Shown piece by piece: positions 43,323 to 52,315 of a DNA stretch of 64,000 nucleotides (positions are counted from its first letter, which is position 1; every line of letters begins with the position of its first letter). Both the position numbers and the translations under genes were made by a program. Where the stretch lies: contig NZ_CP150277.1 of NCBI RefSeq assembly GCF_037977385.1, positions 2,209,001 to 2,273,000 on the forward strand, in the 5' to 3' direction. Below the pieces are notes generated by a model. It saw nothing but the letters and a program-made list of their open reading frames with translations. It searched no databases and had not been told where the DNA came from. The stretch is from Terribacillus sp. FSL K6-0262 (lineage in GTDB: Bacteria; Bacillota; Bacilli; Bacillales; Amphibacillaceae).

Positions 43323-44762
43323 GTGCATATATTTGCGTATTTATTAGGATTATTAACTATCATAAATATCCTCCTCGCACTGGCAATTGTCTTCCTGGAA
43401 CGGCGCGATGCCAGTGTCACATGGGCATGGCTTCTCGTACTGGTATTCATACCGGTGGCGGGCTTCGTGATTTATTTGCTTTTTGGCCGCAAACTCTCGG
43501 GCAAGATCTTCACCTGGGATACGAAGTCAAGGCTTGGTGTGAAGAAACAAGTGCAGGCCCAATTGCGTGCCATCGAGGAAGATACATTCGTCTATGAGCA
43601 AGAAGCAGTCAAGGAATACAAAGACCTTGCCTACATGCATCTGCGCAATGATGATGCCATCCTGACACAGGGGAACGAGGTGGAGCTGTTCACGGACGGC
43701 CAAAAGAAATTCCATGCGCTGCTGCATGATCTTTCACAGGCGAAGGACCATATCCATCTCCTGTATTATATCGTGCGCAGTGACAAGCTGGGGGAACGGC
43801 TGGCTGACGTGCTTATCAAGAAAGCACAAGAAGGTGTCAAAGTCCGGTTTCTGTATGATGATATGGGTTCGCGCAGCATCAAAAAGAGCTATGTGCGCAA
43901 ACTCGTGAAAGCTGGAGTGGAGATTGAAGCTTTCTTCCCGTCTTTCATACCAAAAATCAACCTGAAGCTCAATCACCGGAATCACCGGAAGCTGGCGATC
44001 ATCGATGGAAAAGTCGGCTACATTGGCGGCTTTAACATCGGAGATGAATATCTGGGCTATGATAAGAAATTCGGTTATTGGCGTGATACGCATCTGCGGA
44101 TAACAGGAGAGGCAGTAAGAGCAATGCAGACGCGTTTCATTTTGGACTGGAACCAGGCCTCGCGCCATGATATCGAGTATGAGGATCGTTATTATTTGTC
44201 GGAACCGACGGGTAATATCGGGGTACAGATCGTCTCAAGCGGTCCGGATTCCGAGTGGGAGCAGATCAAACATGGCTACATCAAGATGATTCTCTCAGCC
44301 AAGAAATACGTCTATATCCAGACACCATATTTCATCCCTGATGAAAGTCTGGCGGATGCAGTGAAGATTGCAGTGCTGTCAGGGGTGGATGTACGGATCA
44401 TGATCCCGAACAAGCCCGATCACCCATTCGTCTATTGGGCGACTTATTCCAATGCAGGTGACTTGATCAATGCCGGGGCAAAGGTTTATATCTACCAAAA
44501 TGGATTCCTCCATGCCAAGACGATCGTTGTCGATGATAAGATATCTTCCGTCGGGACAGCGAATATCGATGTCCGCAGTTTCAGGCTGAATTTTGAAGTG
44601 AATGCATTTTTATATGACGAAAATACGGCGGGGGTATTGAAAGAAAAATTTGAAGAGGATATCCTATTATCAACGGAACTTTCACATACACTATATCAAC
44701 AGAGATCAAATTGGATCCGTTTCAAGGAATCCCTCTCACGTTTGATCTCCCCGATCTTGTAG
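43323..44762 (+). CDS. cls: Cardiolipin synthase
   Basis: 479 residues (ClsA of B. subtilis is 482). Two N-terminal membrane segments (about 5-25 and 35-55) and two phospholipase D motifs: HRNHRKLAIIDGKVGYIGG and HAKTIVVDDKISSVGTAN. It condenses two phosphatidylglycerols to cardiolipin at the inner membrane. GTG 43323 is chosen because AAGGGAG lies 8 nt upstream; an out-of-frame ATG at 43321 overlaps it and upstream in-frame ATGs lack a site. Confidence 0.95.
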   Translation: MHIFAYLLGLLTIINILLALAIVFLERRDASVTWAWLLVLVFIPVAGFVIYLLFGRKLSGKIFTWDTKSRLGVKKQVQAQLRAIEEDTFVYEQEAVKEYKDLAYMHLRNDDAILTQGNEVELFTDGQKKFHALLHDLSQAKDHIHLLYYIVRSDKLGERLADVLIKKAQEGVKVRFLYDDMGSRSIKKSYVRKLVKAGVEIEAFFPSFIPKINLKLNHRNHRKLAIIDGKVGYIGGFNIGDEYLGYDKKFGYWRDTHLRITGEAVRAMQTRFILDWNQASRHDIEYEDRYYLSEPTGNIGVQIVSSGPDSEWEQIKHGYIKMILSAKKYVYIQTPYFIPDESLADAVKIAVLSGVDVRIMIPNKPDHPFVYWATYSNAGDLINAGAKVYIYQNGFLHAKTIVVDDKISSVGTANIDVRSFRLNFEVNAFLYDENTAGVLKEKFEEDILLSTELSHTLYQQRSNWIRFKESLSRLISPIL

Positions 44763-44792
44763 CCTAAAGTTTGGCGGAAAGAAGGAACCCAA

Positions 44793-45335
44793 GTGAAATC
44801 GAAACCATGCATCGCATCTTTGACAGTGAAAACGTCCCATGTACTTCCTCCTGATACGAATACCCACGGTACGCTTTTCGGAGGAACGCTTATGGCTCAT
44901 ATCGATGACGTAGCGGCAATCGCTGCCTATCGTCACGCCAGGCAGCTTGTAGTGACAGCTTCAACCGACAGTGTAGACTTCCTTGCACCAGTGAAAGAGG
45001 GAGATACAATCTGTGTCGAAGCTTTTGTCACATGGACGAACAATACCTCCATGGAAGTCTTTGTCAAAGCCGTGACAGAGGACTTACGCACAGGAGACAG
45101 AAAAGTATCGGCGACTGCGTTTGTTACGATGGTTGCACTGGATGAGAACAATCAGCCAGTCGAGGTGCCGGAAGTATTCCCGGAAAGTCCCGAAGAGAAA
45201 TGGCTGCATGATGGTGCACCGCAGCGTGCTGCTTACCGCAAAGAACGTTTGAAGCGTTCCAAGGAGATGGCGGTGGCATTCGGAACTGATTATCCATGGT
45301 TCCGTAATGACGGACGCAACTTCGAAGAAGAATGA
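44793..45335 (+). CDS. ykhA: Acyl-CoA thioesterase, hotdog fold (YkhA-like)
   Basis: 180 residues. HGTLFGGTLMAHIDDVAAIAA holds the catalytic Asn/Asp region of the brown-fat-inducible thioesterase type, with TASTDSVDFLAPVKEGD following. GTG start with an AAGGA site. It is 30 nt after cls, so probably cotranscribed; both act on fatty-acyl or phospholipid metabolism. It hydrolyses long-chain acyl-CoA. Confidence 0.92.
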   Translation: MKSKPCIASLTVKTSHVLPPDTNTHGTLFGGTLMAHIDDVAAIAAYRHARQLVVTASTDSVDFLAPVKEGDTICVEAFVTWTNNTSMEVFVKAVTEDLRTGDRKVSATAFVTMVALDENNQPVEVPEVFPESPEEKWLHDGAPQRAAYRKERLKRSKEMAVAFGTDYPWFRNDGRNFEEE

Positions 45336-45338
45336 GCA

Positions 45339-45374
45339 AGACGAGCCTGTTTCACCGCAGGCTCGTCTTTTTTA
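45339..45374. terminator. Bidirectional terminator, ykhA / chemoreceptor
   Basis: AGACGAGCCTG and CAGGCTCGTCT with an 8-nt loop and a T run; overlaps the end of the convergent chemoreceptor gene. Confidence 0.92.
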
Positions 45375-46221
45375 TGTCAGTATATTCTTTTCTGCATATT
45401 CCCGTAGATCGGCAGCTGTTTTTGTAAGCTTTTCGATTTCGATCATGAACTCGTTCACCAGCTTGGCTTCTTCCTGTGTGGAACTGGAAATATCCTGAAA
45501 GTCATTTTGCATTTGATGGATGGAGTCCTTGATCGCATTCAATGTGTCCTCGATGCTGATCGTTGCATTTTTCGACTCGACACTCAGCTTGCGGACTTCA
45601 GCAGCTACGACGCCAAAGCCAGCTCCGGCGCTGCCGACGCGTGCTGCCTCGATAGCGGCATTGAGGCCGAGCAGATTCGTCTGTTCACTGATGCCTTTGA
45701 TCGTTCCGGCAATATCGGTTATTTTGGCTGAATGAGCCACCGTATTGCGTGTGTTTTCCGAGATTTGCTCGGTTGTTGCGAAGAGCTCCTCCGAATGTAC
45801 GGCAATATGCTGGATATTTCCGAGTAGGGCATCCGTGACACTTTCCATTGCTGCTGATGATGTTTTTGAATAAATCCTGCTTGGCTGTCGTAACCGCGAA
45901 ATTCATCCCGCCAATCATATTGCCGGCATCATCTTTTATCGGAATGGAGATGCTGTCGAAAGGTGCACCGAATTCCTCTTTCGGCACTTTTACGACTGTG
46001 ACACCTTCCGGATTGACTTGCTTGAAATGTTTATAGTCTTTTGGCAGCGGATCACCAGCCTGGTGATGGAAGTTAAGATCTGCGCTTGGAGAATAGTATA
46101 GATACTGCTCAGCATCAAAAATGGTGATCATTGCTTCCTCTCTGAGCACTGCTTTTATATATGGTACTGCCGTGATGATCGCTTCTATCTTTTTTCCAAT
46201 GTCATTCCCCTTAAAATTCAT
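45372..46221 (-). pseudogene. Soluble methyl-accepting chemotaxis protein (YfmS-like), frameshifted
   Basis: Two overlapping minus-strand frames together make one receptor of about 283 residues. Residues from 46221 give a small sensory domain ([39 protein letters not shown]). The signalling domain continues in another frame from about 45848 ([30 protein letters not shown], here cited in part). The frame changes within AGCAGCAATGG near 45850. There are no membrane segments, as in YfmS-type soluble receptors. A sequencing error is an alternative to a true mutation. Confidence 0.75.
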
Positions 46222-46271
46222 ACATTTGTATCTATCGGAGGAAAACGGAAATAGTTTAGTGTTTTGATCAC

Positions 46272-46306
46272 AAAAAAAGAGAGCTGAATATTTACAGCTT
46301 CTCTTT
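46272..46306 (-). terminator. Terminator overlapping the DNA methyltransferase stop codon
   Basis: On the minus strand AAAGAGAAGCTG pairs with CAGCTCTCTTT (one bulge) around TAAATATT, followed by a T run. The left arm lies inside the last codons of the methyltransferase gene. Confidence 0.8.
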
Positions 46307-47896
46307 TTCCAATGGCTGGATCAAATGGCTGAAGAAGTCATTCAGCAGGTCGTAATGGTGCTTCAATTCCCGTCCATCCCCGTCATGTACAGTCAAATAT
46401 TCGATTCGTTGATAAATGCTGTGGATCTCATGCTTCTGTTCCTCGGTGAGCGCCTGAACATCCAGGACGAGTGATGCGTCCATATCCTTTGGTTCCAATT
46501 TCTTCAAATCCTTGCCGTATTCTTTATGCGGATTTGCCATCAGCTCCTGCGCGATGTCACTGAGGAAATAAGCCATGAAAAGGTCTGCTTCCTGCTTATA
46601 TTCATCATGGAAGTAAATGCCCATCAATTGATCCAGATGGCGGACATTGGTTTTATTGCGGACGATTTGAATTTGCTTCCGATTGAATACACTCACCAGG
46701 ATAGGTGCTGCTTCCAATACGGAAAAACGGTACCAGGGCTTACGAGAGCGGATGATATGCCGCTGATCGACCCGATGGGATTTCCCGTCCTCCAAATATT
46801 GCTTCAAGCCATGCTCCAGTTCCTGTTCATCATCCACGCATAGAAGCAGCGTCTGCTCATCCTGCTGCACAAGCTGCTTGTAATCAATGTAGGAAAAGAA
46901 GGGCTGTTTCAATTGAGCAGCTTTTGAAATACAGGGCAGGAAGTGCTGTTTACCGATTTGCCATTGCCGCATCTTGCTGCTGTTAAAGCAGAAATACTGA
47001 TTCGATCCGGTTTTTATGCCGTGTTTGGCACTGGCAAAATGCTTCAGCGGCCGTACATTCGTGTAGCGCTTTTGGCTTTCCTGGTAAAAATGCAATTTCC
47101 ATTTATCAGCTGGATTCAAATCCTGTCGCCGGCGGATGATACCGTGAGGCTTTTTCCGGTCCGATAGGATGTATGCCTTTGCTTGCTGCAGTTCCTGAAC
47201 GGACTGGGTGCGGATGAACTCAATTGCATCGCTGCTGCTCGATTTATCGAAAAGCAGCAAGGAGCTTGTCGTCGCCGCGCCTTTGAACCAGCCCATTTGG
47301 ATATCGGTGTTGATGATTATTTTCAGGCTGCCGTCCTGGAGGAAATACTCTTTTATCTTCGTGCCATATCTAGCATTCAGGAAGTCGGAAGGCACGATGA
47401 AGGCAGCACGTCCGTGTTCGTTCAGCTGATGCAGGGATTTAAGCATGAATAGACCGTACAAGTTTGTATATGTAGAAAGCAAGATGCCCATCTTCTGCCG
47501 GAATAGATTCAAGTAAATCTCTTTTTCATCATGGTTTCGGAAAGTTATATAAGGCGGGTTGCAAATGATGCCATCATAAACCTTTTCCCAGTCAGCTGAA
47601 AGGAAATCCTGTTCATATAGGCGGATGGAGGACTGGGATGTGAAAAAGTCTCGGTTAGCCTCCAAAATCTCTTTATCATCATCATATGCATCGATTGTAT
47701 ATTCATCGGGTATATCTTTGATCAGCTTCCCCAGACCGACGGCGGGGTCAAGCAGACGGCCGCCATCCAGATTGTGCAGCACCCACTGTTTCATCATATC
47801 TGCGGCCGCATCGGGAGTGAAATATTGACCATAATGGCGGCGATGGAGCGCAGAGCTTTTATTTAAATATGATTCTTCCAATCGAGATTCTTCCAA
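46292..47896 (-). CDS. Solitary class I SAM-dependent DNA adenine-N6 methyltransferase
   Basis: 534 residues. Motif X GQYFTP (23-28), SAM motif I LLDPAVGLGKLI (about 48-60) and catalytic NPPY (113-116, in ICNPPYITFR) identify an N6-adenine methyltransferase of the gamma order, Eco57I/TaqI-like. A large C-terminal part (about 300-534) probably holds the target-recognition domain. TTG 47896 has a GGAGG site 9 nt upstream. No restriction endonuclease or specificity gene is adjacent, so it looks like an orphan methylase. Recognition site unknown. Confidence 0.85.
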   Translation of the reverse strand: MEESRLEESYLNKSSALHRRHYGQYFTPDAAADMMKQWVLHNLDGGRLLDPAVGLGKLIKDIPDEYTIDAYDDDKEILEANRDFFTSQSSIRLYEQDFLSADWEKVYDGIICNPPYITFRNHDEKEIYLNLFRQKMGILLSTYTNLYGLFMLKSLHQLNEHGRAAFIVPSDFLNARYGTKIKEYFLQDGSLKIIINTDIQMGWFKGAATTSSLLLFDKSSSSDAIEFIRTQSVQELQQAKAYILSDRKKPHGIIRRRQDLNPADKWKLHFYQESQKRYTNVRPLKHFASAKHGIKTGSNQYFCFNSSKMRQWQIGKQHFLPCISKAAQLKQPFFSYIDYKQLVQQDEQTLLLCVDDEQELEHGLKQYLEDGKSHRVDQRHIIRSRKPWYRFSVLEAAPILVSVFNRKQIQIVRNKTNVRHLDQLMGIYFHDEYKQEADLFMAYFLSDIAQELMANPHKEYGKDLKKLEPKDMDASLVLDVQALTEEQKHEIHSIYQRIEYLTVHDGDGRELKHHYDLLNDFFSHLIQPLEKEKL

Positions 47897-48056
47897 CAGG
47901 GCACACCTCCAAGGGCAATAGGTACAAAAAACTAGATTCATTGTATTATAAAACCTACATACTTTTCCAGTGAAAGGAGGGGATTTGACAAAAAACCCGA
48001 TGGATGGACAAGTTTTGATAATATTAACCATACAGCTCTGATGATATGCAGGCTGG

Positions 48057-48086
48057 TTGATAGACAAGGAAGAAAAGGAGTATAAT
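48057..48086 (+). promoter_or_regulatory. pdxK promoter
   Basis: TTGATA (48057-48062), 18 nt, TATAAT (48081-48086), 50 nt before the start codon. Confidence 0.8.
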
Positions 48087-48136
48087 ACAACCAGTTATAA
48101 AAAATGACAGCATGTATGCAAAAAGGGGTTACGGAC

Positions 48137-48946
48137 ATGAACAAAGCATTGACAATTGCAGGCTCAGATTCCTCTGGAGGAGCGGGTATCCAAGCGGATC
48201 TGAAGACGATGCAGGAATTTGGCGTATACGGAATGTCTGCTGTGACGACGATCGTCGCAATGGATCCTTACAATAATTGGCATCATAATGTATTTCCGGT
48301 TGATGTGAATACGGTGAAGGAACAGCTGAACACGATCGTTGTCGGTGCAGGCGTCGACGCAGTGAAGACAGGAATGCTTGGTTCCCCCGAAATCATTGAA
48401 TTGGCAGCCAAGATGATCGAAGAAAATAATATTCCGAATGTAGTCATCGACCCGGTGATGGTATGCAAGGGTGCAGATGAAGAACTTCAGCCGGAAAACA
48501 CAGTCAGCCTTCGGGAGAAGCTGGTCCCGCTCGCAACCGTCATCACACCGAACTTATTTGAAGCAGCCAAATTAGCGCAAATGCCATTGATTCACTCAGT
48601 GGAAGAAATGAAAGAAGCGGCACAGAAAATTCATGCCTTGGGTGCAAAATATGTTCTTGTCAAAGGCGGCAGCAAGCTGGAAACGGACAAAGCGATTGAT
48701 GTGCTTTATGACGGGGAAAACTTCGAGATTCTTGAAAGCGAGAATATCGATACTACTTATACGCATGGTGCCGGATGCACAAGCTCTGCTGCAATCTGCG
48801 CATTGCTCGCAAACGGAAGCAGTGTGAAAGAAGCCATATACGAAGCGAAGGCATTCATTACCGAAGCGATTCGCGGAGGCTTTAAGCTAAATGAATATGT
48901 AGGCCCTGTCAATCACGGTGCCAGAAAGTCCATGCAGCAGCAATAA
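48137..48946 (+). CDS. pdxK: Pyridoxine/pyridoxal/pyridoxamine kinase (ThiD-like)
   Basis: 269 residues, ribokinase-like fold. [19 protein letters not shown] is the N-terminal substrate motif, DPVMVCKG and the anion-hole [12 protein letters not shown] are present. The Cys in the GAGCT loop is the hallmark of the B. subtilis PdxK group, which otherwise resembles ThiD. ATG 48137 has an AAAAGGGG site. It phosphorylates B6 vitamers for PLP salvage. A HMP kinase activity is an alternative. Confidence 0.9.
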   Translation: MNKALTIAGSDSSGGAGIQADLKTMQEFGVYGMSAVTTIVAMDPYNNWHHNVFPVDVNTVKEQLNTIVVGAGVDAVKTGMLGSPEIIELAAKMIEENNIPNVVIDPVMVCKGADEELQPENTVSLREKLVPLATVITPNLFEAAKLAQMPLIHSVEEMKEAAQKIHALGAKYVLVKGGSKLETDKAIDVLYDGENFEILESENIDTTYTHGAGCTSSAAICALLANGSSVKEAIYEAKAFITEAIRGGFKLNEYVGPVNHGARKSMQQQ

Positions 48947-48962
48947 GCAAGGATGGATAAGG

Positions 48963-48992
48963 AAAAAGCCGCCTGTACGGGCGGCTTTTTCC
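48963..48992 (+). terminator. pdxK terminator
   Basis: AAAAAGCCGCC and GGCGGCTTTTT with a short loop, right before the next ribosome site. Confidence 0.9.
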
Positions 48993-49013
48993 TTGTTCGG
49001 GAAGGAGGAGGAA

Positions 49014-50906
49014 ATGCGTATTTTCAGCGTGGAAAATCTTACGAAAACATATGGGGATAAACAGCTGTTCCAAGCAATAGGATTTCATATCGAAAGCCGT
49101 GAACGAATCGGACTTGTCGGTGTCAACGGGACGGGAAAGTCCACATTGCTGAAGGTGTTGGCCGGTATCGAAGGTGCAGATGCCGGGGACATCGACCATA
49201 GCAAGACATTTCAGCTCGCTTACTTGGCGCAGGAGCCGGAATTGACTCCTGGCAGGACGGTACTGGAGGAGGTGTTCAGCGGATCCAGCCCGATCCTGCA
49301 GACGATCCGCGCCTACGAAGAAGCGCTTTCGGATTTGGAGCGGGAACCGGATGATGCCAAAGTGCAGAATCGGTTATTCAACCTTCAAGCCAAGATGGAT
49401 GCCGAAGACGCTTGGGATGCCAGTACCCAGGCGAAGACCATTTTGACGAAACTGGGTGTCGATTATTACACAACCTCTGTCGATGCTTTATCAGGCGGAC
49501 AGCGAAAACGTGTAGCACTGGCAAAAGCACTCATTCAGCCTGCGGATTTATTGCTCTTGGACGAGCCGACAAACCATCTTGATAACGAGACAATCGAGTG
49601 GCTGGAAGGCTATCTGCCTAGTTATCAGGGAGCCATCATGCTGGTGACGCATGATCGTTACTTCCTGAATCGGATCACCAGCCATATCTTTGAACTGGAG
49701 ATGGGCAGGCTATATCGATATGAAGGAAACTATGAAACATATTTGACGAAGAAGGCGGAGCGGAAAGCACAGACTCTCTTGGATCAGGAAAAGCATCAAA
49801 ATACACTGCGCCGGGAGCTTGCATGGCTGCGCCGGGGGGCCAAAGCACGTACGACAAAACAAAAAGCACGAATCCAGCGTGTCGAGGAAATGAAAGAGGC
49901 TAAGTTCCAGACGCAGGATAATGAGTTGAATCTCCAGGTCGGAGCTGCCCGACTAGGCAAGAAGGTATTGGAAGCGAAAGATCTGACAGTCAAATTCGGT
50001 GATGAAACATTATTCAGTCATTTTGATTTCCTATTCAAGCCAGGTGACCGCATCGGCATCATCGGACCCAATGGCAGCGGAAAAACATCTCTTCTGAATA
50101 CACTCGCAGGCAGGATTTCCCCGACAGCCGGGGAAGTGGAAACAGGGGAGACCGTCAAACTTGGCTATTACACGCAGCTGCAGCAAGACATGGATCAGCA
50201 GCTTCGCATCATCGATTACATCAAGGAAGTAGCAGAAGTCATCCATACCGCAGATGGCAATGTCATTACGGCGGAACAAATGCTCGAGCAATTCCTTTTC
50301 CCGCGGAGTCATCAATATACGTATATTCATCGTTTATCCGGAGGGGAAAGGAAGCGATTGTATCTGCTCCGTGTGCTGATGGAAGAGCCGAATGTCCTTT
50401 TCCTCGATGAACCGACCAACGACCTGGATACAGAAACACTGGGGATCCTTGAGGATTACTTGGATACCTATCCTGGTGTGGTCATAACGGTTTCCCATGA
50501 TCGTTATTTCCTGGACCGTGTAGTGGATCAGCTGATTCTCTTTGAAGGCGAAGGAGTCATCTCCACATTTTATGGCAACTATAGTGAGTACCGGGATAAA
50601 GTGCAGGAACAGCCTAAACCGCAGCAGGAGAAAAAATCGGAACCAGTCCAAGAGAAGAAAGCAAAGAAAAAGCAGAAGCTCTCTTACAAGGAACAGCAGG
50701 AATGGAACACGATCGAAGATGAAATTGCGGAGCTGGAACAGCGGATCGAGGCTTGTACGACAGGCATCACCGAAGCAGGCAGTGACAGTGAGCTTGTCCA
50801 GAAACTATTTGCCGAGCAGCAGGAGCTGGAACAGCAATTAGAGCAAAAGATGGAACGATGGGAAACATTATCCCTCCTGATAGAAGAAATCGAAAAGCAA
50901 AGGTGA
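49014..50906 (+). CDS. yfmR: ABC-F ATPase, YfmR/Uup-like
   Basis: 630 residues (YfmR is about 629). Two ABC domains (Walker A GVNGTGKST and GPNGSGKTS; signatures LSGGQRKRVALAKAL and LSGGERKRLYLLRVL; Walker B LLLLDEPTNHLD and LFLDEPTNDLD), a basic interdomain linker (RRGAKARTTKQKARI), and a C-terminal coiled coil (about 560-630) as in Uup. It is a soluble, ribosome-binding factor; YfmR has been linked with EF-P in resolving stalled ribosomes. ATG 49014 has a GGAGGAGG site. Confidence 0.93.
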   Translation: MRIFSVENLTKTYGDKQLFQAIGFHIESRERIGLVGVNGTGKSTLLKVLAGIEGADAGDIDHSKTFQLAYLAQEPELTPGRTVLEEVFSGSSPILQTIRAYEEALSDLEREPDDAKVQNRLFNLQAKMDAEDAWDASTQAKTILTKLGVDYYTTSVDALSGGQRKRVALAKALIQPADLLLLDEPTNHLDNETIEWLEGYLPSYQGAIMLVTHDRYFLNRITSHIFELEMGRLYRYEGNYETYLTKKAERKAQTLLDQEKHQNTLRRELAWLRRGAKARTTKQKARIQRVEEMKEAKFQTQDNELNLQVGAARLGKKVLEAKDLTVKFGDETLFSHFDFLFKPGDRIGIIGPNGSGKTSLLNTLAGRISPTAGEVETGETVKLGYYTQLQQDMDQQLRIIDYIKEVAEVIHTADGNVITAEQMLEQFLFPRSHQYTYIHRLSGGERKRLYLLRVLMEEPNVLFLDEPTNDLDTETLGILEDYLDTYPGVVITVSHDRYFLDRVVDQLILFEGEGVISTFYGNYSEYRDKVQEQPKPQQEKKSEPVQEKKAKKKQKLSYKEQQEWNTIEDEIAELEQRIEACTTGITEAGSDSELVQKLFAEQQELEQQLEQKMERWETLSLLIEEIEKQR

Positions 50907-51030
50907 CCGATTGGGTGAGAAAGCCTGTTGGAAGCCAGAAAGAATGTCCAGGCATAATTCGTGTGAAATTGCTCATACTCTACTAGAATGGAAGAATAGT
51001 CTGAAATCAATGACGGGAAGGATGAATCCA

Positions 51031-52269
51031 ATGCCAGAAAAGGAATTATTGGAAAAATACGCGGAGGTTGCTTTGCGTACAGGTGTGAATATACAAAAGG
51101 ATCAACCTCTATATATCATGGCACCTATCGATGGAGCGGAGTTTGTCCGACTAATCGCCAAGCGCGCTTACGAGCTGGGGGCCAGTGAAGTACATATCAA
51201 TTGGTCCGATGATACGCTGACCCTTTTGAAGTATAAACATCAATCCGAAGAGGTGCTGACAGACATTCCTGATTGGGTTGTGGAGCAGCGCGCTTATTAT
51301 ATGAAAAAGGGAGCGGCTCTCCTGCAAATACGTTCCACCGATCCGGATCTTTTGAAGGATGTCGATGGAAGCAAAGTGGCACAGGCAACAAGAGCGACTG
51401 CCCAGGCCCTGCAGCATCTGCGCAAGTATACGATGAATGATATCATCCCTTGGACGATCATCACGATTCCGACAGATGCCTGGGCGCAAAAAATCTTCCC
51501 GGGCAAATCTGCAGAGGAAGCAACGAAGCTGCTTTGGGACTCCATCTTTAAAATTGTCCGTGTCGATCAGGAAGATCCTGTCCAGGCCTGGAAAGAGCAC
51601 AATGCAAAGCTGCACCATGCCCGGGATGTCCTGAATGACAAACGTTACAAAAAGCTCCACTTCAAATCCGAAGGAACGGATCTTGTGATTGGTTTACCGG
51701 ATGGACATATTTGGAAGGGTGGTTCATCTACGACAGAAAGCGGTACGGAATTCAATCCGAATATGCCGACGGAGGAAGTGTTCACGCTTCCGCATAAATA
51801 TGATGTGGAAGGGACAGTCACAAGCAAGAAACCGTTGATTTATGACGGGAATATGATCGATGACTTCACGCTTACCTTCAAGGAAGGAAAAGTTGTTGAT
51901 TACAAAGCGGAAGTGGGGCAGGAAACGCTCAAGCATTTACTGGAAACAGACGAAGGTGCTTTGCGGCTTGGCGAAGTGGCTTTAGTGCCCCATGAATCGC
52001 CGATTTCCCAATCCGGCCTTATTTTCTACAACACCTTGTATGATGAGAATGCATCCTGTCACATTGCTTTAGGGAAAGCTTATCCGACAACGCTTGAAGG
52101 CGGTTCGTCCATGACGGAAGAAGAATTGGATAAACATGGCGTCAATGATAGTCTTACACACACAGATTTCATGATCGGTTCAGCGGATCTAGCCATTGAC
52201 GGTATCTTTGCAGATGGGACATCCGAGCCTGTATTCCGTGATGGAAGCTGGGCAATCAAATTCGATTAA
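51031..52269 (+). CDS. ampS: M29 family aminopeptidase (AmpS/PepS-like)
   Basis: 412 residues (AmpS is 410). Conserved metal-ligand regions are NMPTEEVFTLPHK (Glu), LRLGEVALVP (Glu), NASCHIALGKAY (His) and THTDFMIGS (His, Asp), so the two-metal site is complete. Cytoplasmic exopeptidase removing N-terminal residues from peptides. ATG 51031 has a GGGAAGGA site. Confidence 0.95.
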   Translation: MPEKELLEKYAEVALRTGVNIQKDQPLYIMAPIDGAEFVRLIAKRAYELGASEVHINWSDDTLTLLKYKHQSEEVLTDIPDWVVEQRAYYMKKGAALLQIRSTDPDLLKDVDGSKVAQATRATAQALQHLRKYTMNDIIPWTIITIPTDAWAQKIFPGKSAEEATKLLWDSIFKIVRVDQEDPVQAWKEHNAKLHHARDVLNDKRYKKLHFKSEGTDLVIGLPDGHIWKGGSSTTESGTEFNPNMPTEEVFTLPHKYDVEGTVTSKKPLIYDGNMIDDFTLTFKEGKVVDYKAEVGQETLKHLLETDEGALRLGEVALVPHESPISQSGLIFYNTLYDENASCHIALGKAYPTTLEGGSSMTEEELDKHGVNDSLTHTDFMIGSADLAIDGIFADGTSEPVFRDGSWAIKFD

Positions 52270-52274
52270 AAGAA

Positions 52275-52315
52275 AACCCGCATCACTGGAATGCATCCAG
52301 TGATACGGGTTATTT
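52275..52315. terminator. Bidirectional terminator, ampS / recQ
   Basis: A 16-bp stem (AACCCGCATCACTGGA with TCCAGTGATACGGGTT, one C-A mismatch) between convergent genes, with TATTTTATT on the plus strand. Confidence 0.88.
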
